Positions 16,637 to 25,858 of a DNA stretch of 64,000 bases are shown one piece after another; the first letter of the stretch is position 1; each line of letters begins with the position of its first letter. Below the pieces are notes generated by a model that made no database searches, was not told the DNA's origin, and was given only the letters and a program-made list of their open reading frames with translations. The DNA is from JAKACA01 sp963769255. Its GTDB lineage: Bacteria; Actinomycetota; Acidimicrobiia; Acidimicrobiales; Bog-793. The stretch is from the NCBI GenBank assembly GCA_963769255.1, contig CAVYKV010000001.1:372001-436000 (forward strand). Direction: 5' to 3'. The position numbers and the translations under genes were made by a program.

Positions 16637-16792
16637 TATGAACTCCTGTCTTCCCTCGCAACCACCGGGAGCGATCTTCGAGTGGTCGTCACCAGGCAGT
16701 CTGAATCACTGAAATGCAGCTCAACTGTATATCGGCCGGTCGACGCCGAAGGTGTAGCGGTGATCTCGACGAATCTGCACCAACCGTTTGCT
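16637..16792 (-). other. pilC-pilM intergenic gap, possible internal promoter
   Basis: This 156-base stretch is the only sizeable gap inside the pilus operon. On the minus strand GCCGATAT (complement of 16729-16736) resembles a sigma-28 -10 element, but no TAAA element lies 15-16 bases upstream. Internal transcription start is therefore only a possibility. No gene is convincing here. Confidence 0.25.
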
Positions 16793-18037
16793 CTAGGCGT
16801 TGTTGCCTTGCTTCTGGATGATCGTGTAGATGTCGAACATCGGGAGGTACATGGAGACGACGATGAAGCCGATGGCACATCCCATCGTGACGATCAGCAG
16901 CGGCTCGAGGACGGACGTGAGACTCGAGATCGTGGCGTCGACCTCGTTGTCATAGAACTGGGCCACCTTGTCGAGCATGGAGTCGAGCGAGCCGGATTCC
17001 TCACCGGTCTCGATCATCTGCGTCACCATCACGGGCATGACGTCGTACATGGCGAGCGTCGATGACAGGCTCTGACCGGCCCGAACTCCGTCCTGGGCTC
17101 CTCGTACGGCGTCGGCGACGAGTTGGTTGCCGGAGTTGGCAGCCACGATGTCGAGAGCCTCGATGATGGGGACACCTGCTGTCAGGAGCGAGGCGAGGGT
17201 GCTCGTGAAACGCGTGAGGGCGACCTTGTGGACGAGCGGCCCGAAGACGGGTGGCTTCAGCTTGAGCCGGTCCCACGTCTCCCGCCCGCTCGGCGTGGAG
17301 ATCCATTTCCGTCCGGCGATGATGATGGCGATGATGGCTCCCACGACGACGAGGAGGTAGACGCTCGCCACGACGTTGGAGATGGTGATGACGATCCGCG
17401 TCGGGAGCGGGAGGGTGGCGTGCAGGCTCGCGAACAGCCGCTTGAAGATCGGTACGACGAAGATCATGAGCGCCGTGACGATGACGACGACGAGGCAGGA
17501 GACGATGGCGGGGTAGGCCATGGCGGAACGGACCTTCGAGCGCAGCTCCACCTGCTTCTCGAGCGTCGTCGACAGCTTCAGGAGGACGAGGTCGAGCGAG
17601 CCGCCCACCTCACCTGCTCGTACCATCGAGATGTAGAGCGGGGGGAAGATCTTGGGGAGCTTCTCGAGGGCGGCGGAGAGCAACGAGCCCTGCTCCACGT
17701 CCGCACGTACCTGCATCATGGCTTCTCGGAGGGGCTTCGACTCGATCTGGTCGGACAGCACGCTCAGGGCGCGTACGAGCGTCAGGCCGGAGGAGACCAT
17801 GGTGGCGAGCTGCCGGCTCATGAGAGCGACTTCCTTGAGCTTCACGCGATCGGTGAGCCCGGGGATGTTGATCTCTGCCTTCAGGTTGAGGCCCCGCACG
17901 GGCTTGATCTCGACCGGTGCGAAGCCCATGTCCCGCAGCCTGGCGGCGACGAGCGCGAGGTTGTCCCCGTCGAGCTGACCGGAGACGAGCCTGCCGTTGC
18001 GGTCCCGCACCTTGTAGTCGAATGTGGATGTTGCCAT
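16793..18037 (-). CDS. pilC: type IV pilus inner-membrane platform protein
   Basis: A 414-residue GspF/PilC family protein with the two repeated T2SSF domains (about residues 70-195 and 275-400) and three transmembrane helices. Typical signatures are ALMSRQLATMVSSGLTLVRAL, GEVGGSLDLVL, and in the second half ALTRFTSTLASLLTAGVPIIEAL and IETGEESGSLDSMLDKVAQFYDNEVD. PilC transmits ATPase motion to pilin extraction or insertion. It lies 31 bases behind the PilT-like ATPase gene and upstream of the pilM-pilN fusion, in the order of assembly genes. Confidence 0.95.
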   Translation of the reverse strand: MATSTFDYKVRDRNGRLVSGQLDGDNLALVAARLRDMGFAPVEIKPVRGLNLKAEINIPGLTDRVKLKEVALMSRQLATMVSSGLTLVRALSVLSDQIESKPLREAMMQVRADVEQGSLLSAALEKLPKIFPPLYISMVRAGEVGGSLDLVLLKLSTTLEKQVELRSKVRSAMAYPAIVSCLVVVIVTALMIFVVPIFKRLFASLHATLPLPTRIVITISNVVASVYLLVVVGAIIAIIIAGRKWISTPSGRETWDRLKLKPPVFGPLVHKVALTRFTSTLASLLTAGVPIIEALDIVAANSGNQLVADAVRGAQDGVRAGQSLSSTLAMYDVMPVMVTQMIETGEESGSLDSMLDKVAQFYDNEVDATISSLTSVLEPLLIVTMGCAIGFIVVSMYLPMFDIYTIIQKQGNNA

Positions 18038-18068
18038 CAGTTCGCCTTTTCGTTCGGAAGAGCGGTCG

Positions 18069-19982
18069 TCAACCCTTGAGGTGGTCGCGCAGCTCTGACG
18101 GGTCGTGGCAGCGGTCGAAGGCGACCGCCTCGGTGATCCGGCCGGCCTTCACGGCGCGGGCGAGCCCTTGGTCCATCGTCTGCATGCCCATGGCGCCGCC
18201 GGTCTGCATGAGCGAGTAGATCTGGTGCGTCTTGGCGGAGCGGATCAGGTTCCTGATGGCCGGGCTGCAGACCATCACCTCGGCTACGGGTACTCGGCCG
18301 AGGCCGGTGGAGCTGATGATCAGCTGCTGCGTCACGACGGCTTCGAGGGAACCGGCGAGCTGGATGCGCACCTGGTCCTGCTGCGCCGTCGGGAAGACGT
18401 CGATGATGCGGTCGACCGTCTGGGGGGCGTCCTGCGTGTGCAGGGTGGCGAACACGAGGTGGCCGGTCTCGGCGGCGGTGAGCGCCGTGGAGATCGTCTC
18501 GATGTCGCGCATCTCGCCGACGAGGATGACGTCAGGGTCCTGGCGAAGGACGTGACGGAGTGCTTCGGAGAACGACTCGGTGTCGGAGCCGACCTCGCGC
18601 TGGTTGACGATGGCGCGCTGGTGGGTGTGGAGGAACTCGATCGGGTCCTCCACCGTCATGATGTGGAGCGGCTTCGTCCGGTTGATGATGTTGACGAGGG
18701 CCGCCAGGCTCGTCGACTTGCCCGAACCGGTCGGCCCGGTGACGAGGACGAGACCTCTCCGCAGCTCCGCGAAGGAGGCGACCACGTCGGGGAGCCCGAG
18801 CGACTCGAAGCTCGGGATCTCGTGGGGGATGGCACGAAGGACGGCGCCGACGGAGCCGCGCTGCTGGAAGACGTTCACACGGAACCGGCCGACGCCATGG
18901 ATCATGTGGGAGGCGTCCAGCTCCTTCGTGGCTTCGAAACGCTCCCGGAGGTTCTGCGTGAGGACGCGGTAGACCATTTCCCGGATCTGCTCGTTGTCGA
19001 GCCGTGCGATGCCTTCGATGGGACGCAGCGAACCGTCGATGCGGATACACGGAGGCAGCTGGTTGGCGAGATGGAGGTCAGAGGCTCCGTTCTCGACGGC
19101 ATAGCTCAGGAGGTCGTCGAGGTCGAGCGTTGTCGGTCCGCCGTTGCTGACGCTCGGCGCAGGGTCGAAGTCGAGGTCGCCGAAATCGCCCAGCGAGTCG
19201 ACGCCGGCGCCCACGAGGGCGGGTGAGCGCGCCGGTACGGCGGCGCCGGGGGGCGGAGGAGGTGGCGGCAGGGGCTCGCCGAACGCTCCTGGCATGTCGA
19301 GGGGCATGGGCGGCGGGGGAGGCCCCGTCATGGCCGACGGTGGCGGCGGGGGCGGGAGCGGTGTACCCGATCCCTGTGTCCCGCCACGGTGTCCTGCCGG
19401 TCCTCCCAGTCCGAACTCGTCGTCAGGAAAGCCGTTCGATCCTGTGCGCACTCCATCCTCCTCGCTGATGGTGCTTCCCGCCTGATGCGCGCCGGCACCT
19501 GACTGCATCGCCGTGGTGCCGAGACGAGGATACACCGCCTCCATGATCCTCTCGATCCCGTTGGGATCGGCGAGCACGCAAGCCGTGATCTGGCACTCGA
19601 GGAAATCGGAGAGACGGCGGATGTCGTCGTCGGCAAGGGGTTCGGCACACGCCAGCGTGAGGCTGTTGCCGTCGAGCCGGTAGCCGATGGCGCCGACGTC
19701 GCGGGCCAGCACCTCGGGCACGAGTTTGAAGGCCTCGCCCATGGGCCTGTCCTCGAAGATGTCGACGGCGGGAACGCCCGACAAGGACGAGAGAGTGCTG
19801 AGGGGGACACGGGGGTCGAGCACGCCTCGCTGCGCCAGGACGACGGCGACCGGGCGCCGGCGGTCCGCCGACTCCTGCAGGGCGCTCTCGCCCACTTCGG
19901 CCGAGATCGTGCTGTCGGCCGTGAGCGCCGCTACGAGGCGCCGCGACCACTCCGACGGAGAACGTGAACCAGAGATGCTCAT
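18069..19982 (-). CDS. PilT-family ATPase with N-terminal GspE_N/MshEN-like domain and polyproline linker
   Basis: A 637-residue protein. The C-terminal 355 residues are a PilT retraction-type ATPase: Walker A GPTGSGKST (about 414-422), Asp box TVEDPIEF, Walker B RQDPDVILVGEMRD and a His box ATLHTQDAPQTVDRI. In front are about 165 residues like the GspE/MshE N-domain (VVLAQRGVLDPRV, FKLVPEVLARDVGAIGY). A linker of roughly 100 residues with several runs of five to eight prolines follows. Ordinary PilT is about 350 residues and has neither part. It overlaps the pilB stop by ATGA and lacks the tetracysteine zinc site of PilB. It could be a regulated retraction motor or an unusual second extension motor. 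Confidence 0.88.
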   Translation of the reverse strand: MSISGSRSPSEWSRRLVAALTADSTISAEVGESALQESADRRRPVAVVLAQRGVLDPRVPLSTLSSLSGVPAVDIFEDRPMGEAFKLVPEVLARDVGAIGYRLDGNSLTLACAEPLADDDIRRLSDFLECQITACVLADPNGIERIMEAVYPRLGTTAMQSGAGAHQAGSTISEEDGVRTGSNGFPDDEFGLGGPAGHRGGTQGSGTPLPPPPPPSAMTGPPPPPMPLDMPGAFGEPLPPPPPPPGAAVPARSPALVGAGVDSLGDFGDLDFDPAPSVSNGGPTTLDLDDLLSYAVENGASDLHLANQLPPCIRIDGSLRPIEGIARLDNEQIREMVYRVLTQNLRERFEATKELDASHMIHGVGRFRVNVFQQRGSVGAVLRAIPHEIPSFESLGLPDVVASFAELRRGLVLVTGPTGSGKSTSLAALVNIINRTKPLHIMTVEDPIEFLHTHQRAIVNQREVGSDTESFSEALRHVLRQDPDVILVGEMRDIETISTALTAAETGHLVFATLHTQDAPQTVDRIIDVFPTAQQDQVRIQLAGSLEAVVTQQLIISSTGLGRVPVAEVMVCSPAIRNLIRSAKTHQIYSLMQTGGAMGMQTMDQGLARAVKAGRITEAVAFDRCHDPSELRDHLKG

Positions 19983-22537
19983 GCCACCACCCGCATTACT
20001 TCCTCGAGGCTCGTGAGTCCGAGCGCTGCCTTCCGGAGACCGTCATGGCGGAGCGGGACCATTCCCTGCGCGACGGCGATCCGCTGGATGTCGTCGACGG
20101 AGTTGCTGTGAATGACGGCACGCTCTATTTCTTCGGACACGATGAGCAGTTCCTGAAGTGCGATCCGTCCGCGGTAGCCGGTGCGGCTGCATGCCTGGCA
20201 GCCGACGGCGCGGCGGAAGCGGGCGCCCGGAGCCGGCGCGTCGGCCTCCTCCCAGCCGAAGATGGCCAGCTCCTCCTCGGTGGGCTCGTGCGGCTCGTTG
20301 CAGTTCTCGCACAGCTGGCGGGCGAGTCGTTGCGCCACCACGCAGTCGAGGGAGGAGGCGACGAGGAATGGCTCCACACCCATCTCGACGAGGCGCATGG
20401 GCGTTCCGGCGGCGTCGTTCGTGTGCAAGCTCGAGAGCACGAGGTGACCGGTGATGGCCGCCTCGACGGCGATGACGGCCGTCTCCCGGTCACGGATCTC
20501 GCCGACGAGAACGATGTCGGGGTCGGAGCGCAGGATGGAGCGGAGCGCGCCGGCGAAGGTGAGCCCGGCCTTGTTGTTCACCTGCACCTGGTTCACGCCG
20601 GGAAGCTGGTACTCGACCGGATCCTCGACGGTGATGAGGTTGCGCTCCGGGGTGTTGAGGACGTTCAAGGTGGCGTACAGGGTGGTCGACTTGCCGGATC
20701 CGGTCGGCCCCGTGACGAGGATCGTGCCATAGGGCTTGCGGTAGGACTCCTTGTAGCGCGCATGCACCTCGGGCAGGAAACCCAGATCGCCGAGGTCCAA
20801 CATGGCGTTGGACTTGTCCAGGATTCGCATCACGACCTTCTCACCGTGGACGGTGGGAAGCGTCGCCACGCGAAGGTCGACCTCGCGGGCTCCGGCATTG
20901 AGGGAGATGCGGCCGTCCTGCGGGACGCGGTGCTCGGCGATGTCGAGCTCCGCCATGACCTTCAGCCGCGTCGTGACGCCTCCCTGGATCGCCTTCGGCG
21001 AGCGGGTGATGTCGTGCAGCACGCCGTCGATGCGGAACCGCACGCGCAGGTCGTCGGCGGTCGGCTCGATGTGGACGTCGGAGGCCCGCTCCTGCAGCGC
21101 CTGGCGCAGGATGAGGTTGACGTACTTCACGATGGGGGCGTCGTCGGTGACGGCGTGGAGATCCGTCAGCTCCATCTTGTCGGTGGCGAAGTCGGGACGC
21201 TGCTGGATGGCGGCCCGCGTGGCGGCGTCGCTCGCCTCCTTGTCGTGCCGGTACATCCGCGAGATGTAGTCGGTGATCTGGCGCGGGCTCGAGACGACCG
21301 TGACGATGTCGCGACCGAGCACCGTGCGCAGGTCGTCCATGGCGAAGACGTTGGACGGGTTGGCCATGGCGATGATGGGCACACCGTTTCGGTAGCCGAT
21401 CGCCAGGATCTGATGCCGCTTCGCCATCGCCTCGGGGAGGGACTGCACCGCCTTCAGATCCATGGCGAAGTCGTTGAGGTCGACGAACTCGAGCCCACTC
21501 TCCTCCGCCATGGCGCGGATGAGGTCTTCCTCCGTGACGAGCCCGAGCTCGGAGAGGATCTCGCCGAGCTTTCGACCCGTGGCGGCCGCCTCGCGAAGGG
21601 CGGCCTGCATCTCTTCTGGCGTCACCTGTCCGGACTCGACGAGGAGCTTCGACAGCACCGGCTCGCCGCGGTCCTGGGCGGGGGTGGACGGGGCCGCTGC
21701 CGGCTCGTCCTCGTCCGGCGGCAGGAACTCCGGCGGTCGCTGGCTCGCCGGCGGCTCGTGCCGGCTTCGCCTCGACGAGGAGGGCATCGGCGTGGGCGCC
21801 TTGGCGGTGTGAGGCGTCGCCGGCGCCGGCGGGGCGGCAGCCGCCGGAGCAGCCGCAGGAGCCGCCGGGGCAGGTGCAGGAGGGGCGGCCGCCGGTGGGG
21901 CAGCCGCCGCGGGCGGTGGCGGCGGGGGTGGCGGTGCGGCCGCGACGGCCGGCTCGGACGCCTTGGCGGCTCGGGCGGTGGCCGCAGGAGGCGCCACAGC
22001 CGAAGGCGCCGCGGCTTCCGGCGTCTCGCCGGCGGGCTCCGTGTCGTCCGGCGGGCTCGTCGCTTCGGCGGCAGCCACCGCCTCGGCCGGCTCGGTCTCG
22101 GCCTCCACCTCGGGCGCCGCCGCTGGGGCGGCCGCCGCCGCCGGCTCGGGCGCCGCAAGGGCTTCGGATGCTGCGTCCGCCGGGGCGTTGCGGGCGCCTC
22201 CCTGGGTGTACATGCGCTCGATGTAGGCGTCGATCTGCGAGCTGCAGGCCACGACGGCATGGATGTCCCGGCCGACGACGGTCTTGATGTCGTCCATGGC
22301 GAGCACGTTGTCCGGGGTGCCGACGGCGATGACCGGCGTGCCGTACTTCCAGCCGACGGCGAGGGCGTGGTGCCGGCGGGCGAGCTGCTCGGGCAGCAGT
22401 GAGGCGGCGGCGGCGTTGAGCGGGTAGCGGTCGAGGTCGACGTACTCGAGCCCGACCTCCCGGGCGAGCGCTCGCGCCTCGTCGATCTCGTTCTTCGACG
22501 GAGCGACGCGGGTACCCCGCGTCTCGGTCGTGCTCAT
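19979..22537 (-). CDS. pilB: type IV pilus assembly ATPase with duplicated N-domain
   Basis: An 852-residue extension ATPase, longer than the usual 560-570. It begins with a GspE_N-like domain (residues 1-112, ending SSQIDAYIERMY). An Ala/Pro-rich linker follows (about 115-290, with several proline runs), then a second full MshEN-type domain (about 295-430, ending SPRQITDYISRMY), so the domain is duplicated. The ATPase has Walker A GPTGSGKST (about 608-616), VEDPVEYQL, Walker B RSDPDIVLVGEIRD and a tetracysteine zinc site (CENC and CQACSRTGYRG). MshEN domains in some PilB proteins bind c-di-GMP. The second domain has a good half-motif KLGEILSELGLVTEEDL, but the first half lacks RLG. Confidence 0.93.
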   Translation of the reverse strand: MSTTETRGTRVAPSKNEIDEARALAREVGLEYVDLDRYPLNAAAASLLPEQLARRHHALAVGWKYGTPVIAVGTPDNVLAMDDIKTVVGRDIHAVVACSSQIDAYIERMYTQGGARNAPADAASEALAAPEPAAAAAPAAAPEVEAETEPAEAVAAAEATSPPDDTEPAGETPEAAAPSAVAPPAATARAAKASEPAVAAAPPPPPPPPAAAAPPAAAPPAPAPAAPAAAPAAAAPPAPATPHTAKAPTPMPSSSRRSRHEPPASQRPPEFLPPDEDEPAAAPSTPAQDRGEPVLSKLLVESGQVTPEEMQAALREAAATGRKLGEILSELGLVTEEDLIRAMAEESGLEFVDLNDFAMDLKAVQSLPEAMAKRHQILAIGYRNGVPIIAMANPSNVFAMDDLRTVLGRDIVTVVSSPRQITDYISRMYRHDKEASDAATRAAIQQRPDFATDKMELTDLHAVTDDAPIVKYVNLILRQALQERASDVHIEPTADDLRVRFRIDGVLHDITRSPKAIQGGVTTRLKVMAELDIAEHRVPQDGRISLNAGAREVDLRVATLPTVHGEKVVMRILDKSNAMLDLGDLGFLPEVHARYKESYRKPYGTILVTGPTGSGKSTTLYATLNVLNTPERNLITVEDPVEYQLPGVNQVQVNNKAGLTFAGALRSILRSDPDIVLVGEIRDRETAVIAVEAAITGHLVLSSLHTNDAAGTPMRLVEMGVEPFLVASSLDCVVAQRLARQLCENCNEPHEPTEEELAIFGWEEADAPAPGARFRRAVGCQACSRTGYRGRIALQELLIVSEEIERAVIHSNSVDDIQRIAVAQGMVPLRHDGLRKAALGLTSLEEVMRVVA

Positions 22538-22672
22538 GGTCGCCTCCCCACGTCAGGGTGCCGGCCGCGCCGGGCGGCGGTATTCACAGCGACGACGCCG
22601 CACACCAGATTGCCCACCGGACCTCCCCTCGACTTGTTGGGTCGCGCGCTCAGAGCGTTCGAACCGCCACCC

Positions 22673-22702
22673 ATTGTACGCTAAACATCGGCATCGTGTC
22701 CC
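22673..22702 (-). promoter_or_regulatory. candidate sigma-70-type promoter for the pilB operon
   Basis: On the minus strand a GGGACA -35 (complement of 22697-22702) is separated by 18 bases from TACAAT (complement of 22673-22678), inside the most AT-rich part of the pilB-pilD divergent region. This would give a leader of about 130 bases before the pilB ATG, which has a ggggagg ribosome site. The 282-base interval 22538-22819 holds no convincing gene. Confidence 0.4.
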
Positions 22703-22819
22703 ACACGAGTGACAAAATTGTAACTTGCGCCACATTGACAACGCGGAACCGCCCCCGGTGGGAGCAGCTGTGACGGCTGCCGACCATCGGCGCCGACCGC
22801 CCGAGGACGGAGAGATGCG

Positions 22820-23608
22820 GTGAGCGTGAACGACCCCCACCTCCTCGCCGGCGTCGTGGCGGCTGTCTTCGGGCTGCTCATCGGGTCCTTCGCCGGCGTC
22901 GTGGCGGACCGGGTCCCCCGTAAGGAATCGGTCGTCCGCCCCCCCTCGCACTGCACGTCGTGTGCAGCACCGCTGCGCACGATCGACAACGTACCCGTCG
23001 TCTCGTACCTCCTCCTCGGTGGGAAGTGCCACGCGTGCGGCGTACGAATCCCGCCCCGGGACCTATACGTGGAACTGACGACGGCGGTCCTCTTCGCCGG
23101 CATGGCCTGGCGCCTCCCGACCTTCTGGGCGTTGCCAGCCTACTCGCTCCTGGCAGCCGGGCTCGTAGCCTTGTCGGCCATCGACTTCCAGCACCGGTTG
23201 CTGCCGCGCCCGGTGCTGTACGTGACGGCGGCGATCTTCGCCGTGCTCGTCGTCGCCGCCTCGTGGCCGTCTCACCGCTTCGGCCACCTGACGGACGCCC
23301 TCATCGGGGCGGGGGCCTGCTTCGTCGTCTTTCTCGCCATCTGGTTCGTGTCGCCGAAGGCGATGGGCTTCGGCGACGTCCGGCTGGCAGCACTCTGTGG
23401 TGCCGCATTGGGATGGATCAGCCTCCCCAGCATTGCCGTCGGCATGGTGGCCGCCTTCATCCTCGCCGGAATCCCGGCCGTGGCGATGCTGGCGCGGGGA
23501 AAGGCCGACCGGAAGACGGCGCTCGCCTTCGGGCCCTACCTTGCGCTCGGGACGATGGTGGCCGTCTGCTTCGGGCCTGCCATCGCCCACGCCTGGGTGA
23601 ACGTCTGA
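22820..23608 (+). CDS. pilD: prepilin peptidase / N-methyltransferase
   Basis: A 262-residue polytopic membrane aspartic protease that cleaves prepilin leaders and methylates the new N-terminus. The N-terminal half has the methyltransferase-associated cytoplasmic loop with two CxxC pairs (HCTSC and KCHAC). The catalytic aspartates are in LSAIDFQHRLLP and in GFGDVRLAAL (GxGD motif). About seven to eight transmembrane helices are predicted by eye. The GTG start at 22820 is divergent from pilB and gives a hydrophobic N-terminus immediately. Its substrates would be the two pilins at 11371 and 12063. Confidence 0.93.
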   Translation: MSVNDPHLLAGVVAAVFGLLIGSFAGVVADRVPRKESVVRPPSHCTSCAAPLRTIDNVPVVSYLLLGGKCHACGVRIPPRDLYVELTTAVLFAGMAWRLPTFWALPAYSLLAAGLVALSAIDFQHRLLPRPVLYVTAAIFAVLVVAASWPSHRFGHLTDALIGAGACFVVFLAIWFVSPKAMGFGDVRLAALCGAALGWISLPSIAVGMVAAFILAGIPAVAMLARGKADRKTALAFGPYLALGTMVAVCFGPAIAHAWVNV

Positions 23609-23626
23609 GGACCCCGGCGCCGGCGC

Positions 23627-24724
23627 TCAGCGGGCGGCGCTCGGGACGAGGCCGCGCTGTTGCAGCGCCACCCGCAGGTCGTGCGGGTTGGAGGAAGCCT
23701 GTGTGGCCGCCCGCAAGTCGATGACGCCCTGCTCGAGCAGGTTCACGAGCGCCTGGTCGAAGGTCTGCATGCCGTAGTACTCGCCCTCGCGGATGACCTG
23801 GAGGATGTCCGTGCCGCGGGCCGGGTCGATGATCGTCTGCTGGATGCGGCCGTTCACGATCATGATCTCGAGGGCCGGGACTCGGCCGGAGCCGTCCGTC
23901 GTCGGCACGAGCCGCTGGCAGATGGTGCCCTTCAGGGCACCGGCGAGCGTGATGCGGGCCTGCCGCTGCTGGTTCGGCGGGAAGAAGTCCACGACGCGGT
24001 TGACGGTCTCGACGGCGTCCACGGTGTGGAGCGTCGAGAGGACGAGGTGCCCCGTCTCTGCCGCCGAGAGAGCGGTCGCCACCGTCTCGGAGTCGCGCAT
24101 CTCGCCCACGAGGATGACGTCGGGGTCCTCCCGCAGTGCGGAGCGCAGGGCGATGAGGAAGCCCTCGGTGTCGAAGCCGACCTCCCGCTGACTGATGGCC
24201 GCCACCTCGTCCCGGTGGAGAACCTCGATCGGGTCTTCGATCGTGACGATGTGGCACTCCCGCGTGCGATTGATGTGGTCGATCATGGCGGCGAGCGTCG
24301 TCGTCTTGCCGGAGCCCGTCGGGCCGGTCACGAGCACGAGACCTCGCTGCTCGTCGGCGAGCCGACGGACCGACTCGGGAAGGCCGAGCTCCTCGAAGGA
24401 GCGGGCGCTCGAGCGCACGAGGCGGAAGACGATCCCGATCGAGCCGCGCTGGCGGTAGGCGTTCACACGGAAGCGGCCGAGCCCCATGATGGCGTAGGCA
24501 AAGTCCGCCTCATAGGTTTTTTCAAAGCCCTGCCAAATCCTCTCCGGCATGATCTCCTTGGCGATGCCCTCGAGCTCGGCAGGCTGTGGCCCCACCTCGT
24601 CGGTGAGCCGGATCAGGTCACCGTGCACCCGGATGCGCGGGACCGAGCCGACCTTCAGGTGGAGGTCGGAGCCGTCCGAGTCGGCGAGCCGCCGCAGCAG
24701 CCGGTCGAGGTCTCCTCGGTTCAT
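23627..24724 (-). CDS. pilT: type IV pilus retraction ATPase
   Basis: A 365-residue PilT of normal length starting at ATG 24724 (MNRGDLDRLLRRLADSDGSD); the frame extends upstream but without PilT-like sequence. Signatures: SDLHLKVGSVPRIRVHG, Walker A GPTGSGKTT (about 132-140), TIEDPIEVLH, AISQREVGFDT, Walker B REDPDVILVGEMRD and STLHTVDAVETVNRVVDFF, ending with the typical FDQALVNLLEQG segment. It is convergent with pilD. With the fused PilT-like gene at 18069 the locus has two retraction-type ATPases. This one is the more canonical. Confidence 0.95.
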   Translation of the reverse strand: MNRGDLDRLLRRLADSDGSDLHLKVGSVPRIRVHGDLIRLTDEVGPQPAELEGIAKEIMPERIWQGFEKTYEADFAYAIMGLGRFRVNAYRQRGSIGIVFRLVRSSARSFEELGLPESVRRLADEQRGLVLVTGPTGSGKTTTLAAMIDHINRTRECHIVTIEDPIEVLHRDEVAAISQREVGFDTEGFLIALRSALREDPDVILVGEMRDSETVATALSAAETGHLVLSTLHTVDAVETVNRVVDFFPPNQQRQARITLAGALKGTICQRLVPTTDGSGRVPALEIMIVNGRIQQTIIDPARGTDILQVIREGEYYGMQTFDQALVNLLEQGVIDLRAATQASSNPHDLRVALQQRGLVPSAAR

Positions 24725-24904
24725 CGGGCAGCATCGTCGCGCAGGGCGACGCACGTGGCAATCGACTGCATGCATCCATTCTGGCACATTACGTGGCGTC
24801 TCCGTTACGCTCTGTGGTGATGGAGAGGAAACCGCCACGGTGCGCGCGCAACGACGGCTGTCGCGGCACCGGCGGGGGCTCGTGAGCAGGGATCCGTCAA
24901 GGGG

Positions 24905-25339
24905 GTGAGCGGGATGGAACGAACGTGGAGGTGGCCGCTACGGCGTCCGTCCGTGGCGAGCTCGGCGAACGACCTCTCCGGGGTCACGGAGCTCGACCTC
25001 ATCGAGGTGACGTTGCTCCGGGCGACCCCCGGGGCGGCAGTGGAGATACCGCATCTGGGGCTCGGTTTCGCCGAACGTGGCGTCACGGTGCGCAGGCGGG
25101 ACGGCACCATGGTCGCCCTCATCCCGTGGGCGGCCATCGTTCGGCTGTCGATCGAGCGCCTCGGGCACCGACCTCACCAGCTCAGCACGAACGTCCGGCT
25201 CGAGCTCGAGAGCACGCGAGGGCTCCACCGCTTCGTTGTGCCGAACGTGCAGCCGGAGGCGCTGAGGGGCTCCCTCAAGGCCCTCTCGGGCCGCTACGGA
25301 CGGGACGAGCACGTGCTGGCAGCGTCGTCGCGGCGCTAG
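24905..25339 (+). CDS. conserved-looking hypothetical protein
   Basis: Unrecognised, about 144 residues from GTG 24905 (or ATG 24914). The middle has a compact alternating strand pattern (LIEVTLLRATPGAAVEIP, GVTVRRRDGTMVALIPWAAI, NVRLELESTRGLHRFVVPNV) suggestive of a small beta-barrel or PH-like fold. No signal peptide, cysteines or transmembrane segment are seen. It is followed by about 198 bases without a gene, then the small gene preceding bpa. Function unknown. Confidence 0.55.
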   Translation: MSGMERTWRWPLRRPSVASSANDLSGVTELDLIEVTLLRATPGAAVEIPHLGLGFAERGVTVRRRDGTMVALIPWAAIVRLSIERLGHRPHQLSTNVRLELESTRGLHRFVVPNVQPEALRGSLKALSGRYGRDEHVLAASSRR

Positions 25340-25537
25340 TTCCAGCCGTGGGGTGTCCAGGGCCGCTTGCCTTCGATCGTCATCGGATCGGAACACAGAT
25401 GTGCACAGATCCTCAGGCAACAACGGCATGATCGTCCCGTGGGCGATCGTCCCATCAGCGGTGACGTCCAGGTGACCCGACGTGCTGAGCGGGGACGTGG
25501 AATACTCGTGACCGCGACCGGATCGGAGGCCGACACC

Positions 25538-25858
25538 ATGCAGAGCGCCGACGCACAGCAGAGCGGCTTCCTCGTCGTGGACTCGTGTCACAGCACCTGG
25601 CTCTTCGACGAGTCGGCTCATCGTTTCCGCCGCATCCTGAAGGGCCTCGACGTCGACCCGACGTTGGCGGCGACAGACTGGCGCCCTTACTCACGGCTCG
25701 AGTTCGCCGAGGAGTCGGATGCCTTCGTGGTCCTCTTGAACGAGGCCGGCACGCGTCGCATCCGCTCCTGGCGCCATGTCGACGGCTGCGAGCAGTGCGA
25801 GGGCGAGCAGACGACGGAACTGTCGGTGGAGGATATCCGCCGATTCGCGCACGCTTGA
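25538..25858 (+). CDS. small hypothetical protein, translationally coupled to bpa
   Basis: A 106-residue protein from ATG 25538, which has a ggagg eight bases upstream. Sequence features are STWLFDESAHRFRRILKG near the N-terminus and a CxxC-containing acidic motif, DGCEQCEGEQ, near the C-terminus. The TGA stop overlaps the TTG start of bpa, so the two are almost certainly one operon. I do not recognise the family. A role connected with proteasome activation, or simple co-regulation, is inferred only from coupling. Confidence 0.6.
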   Translation: MQSADAQQSGFLVVDSCHSTWLFDESAHRFRRILKGLDVDPTLAATDWRPYSRLEFAEESDAFVVLLNEAGTRRIRSWRHVDGCEQCEGEQTTELSVEDIRRFAHA

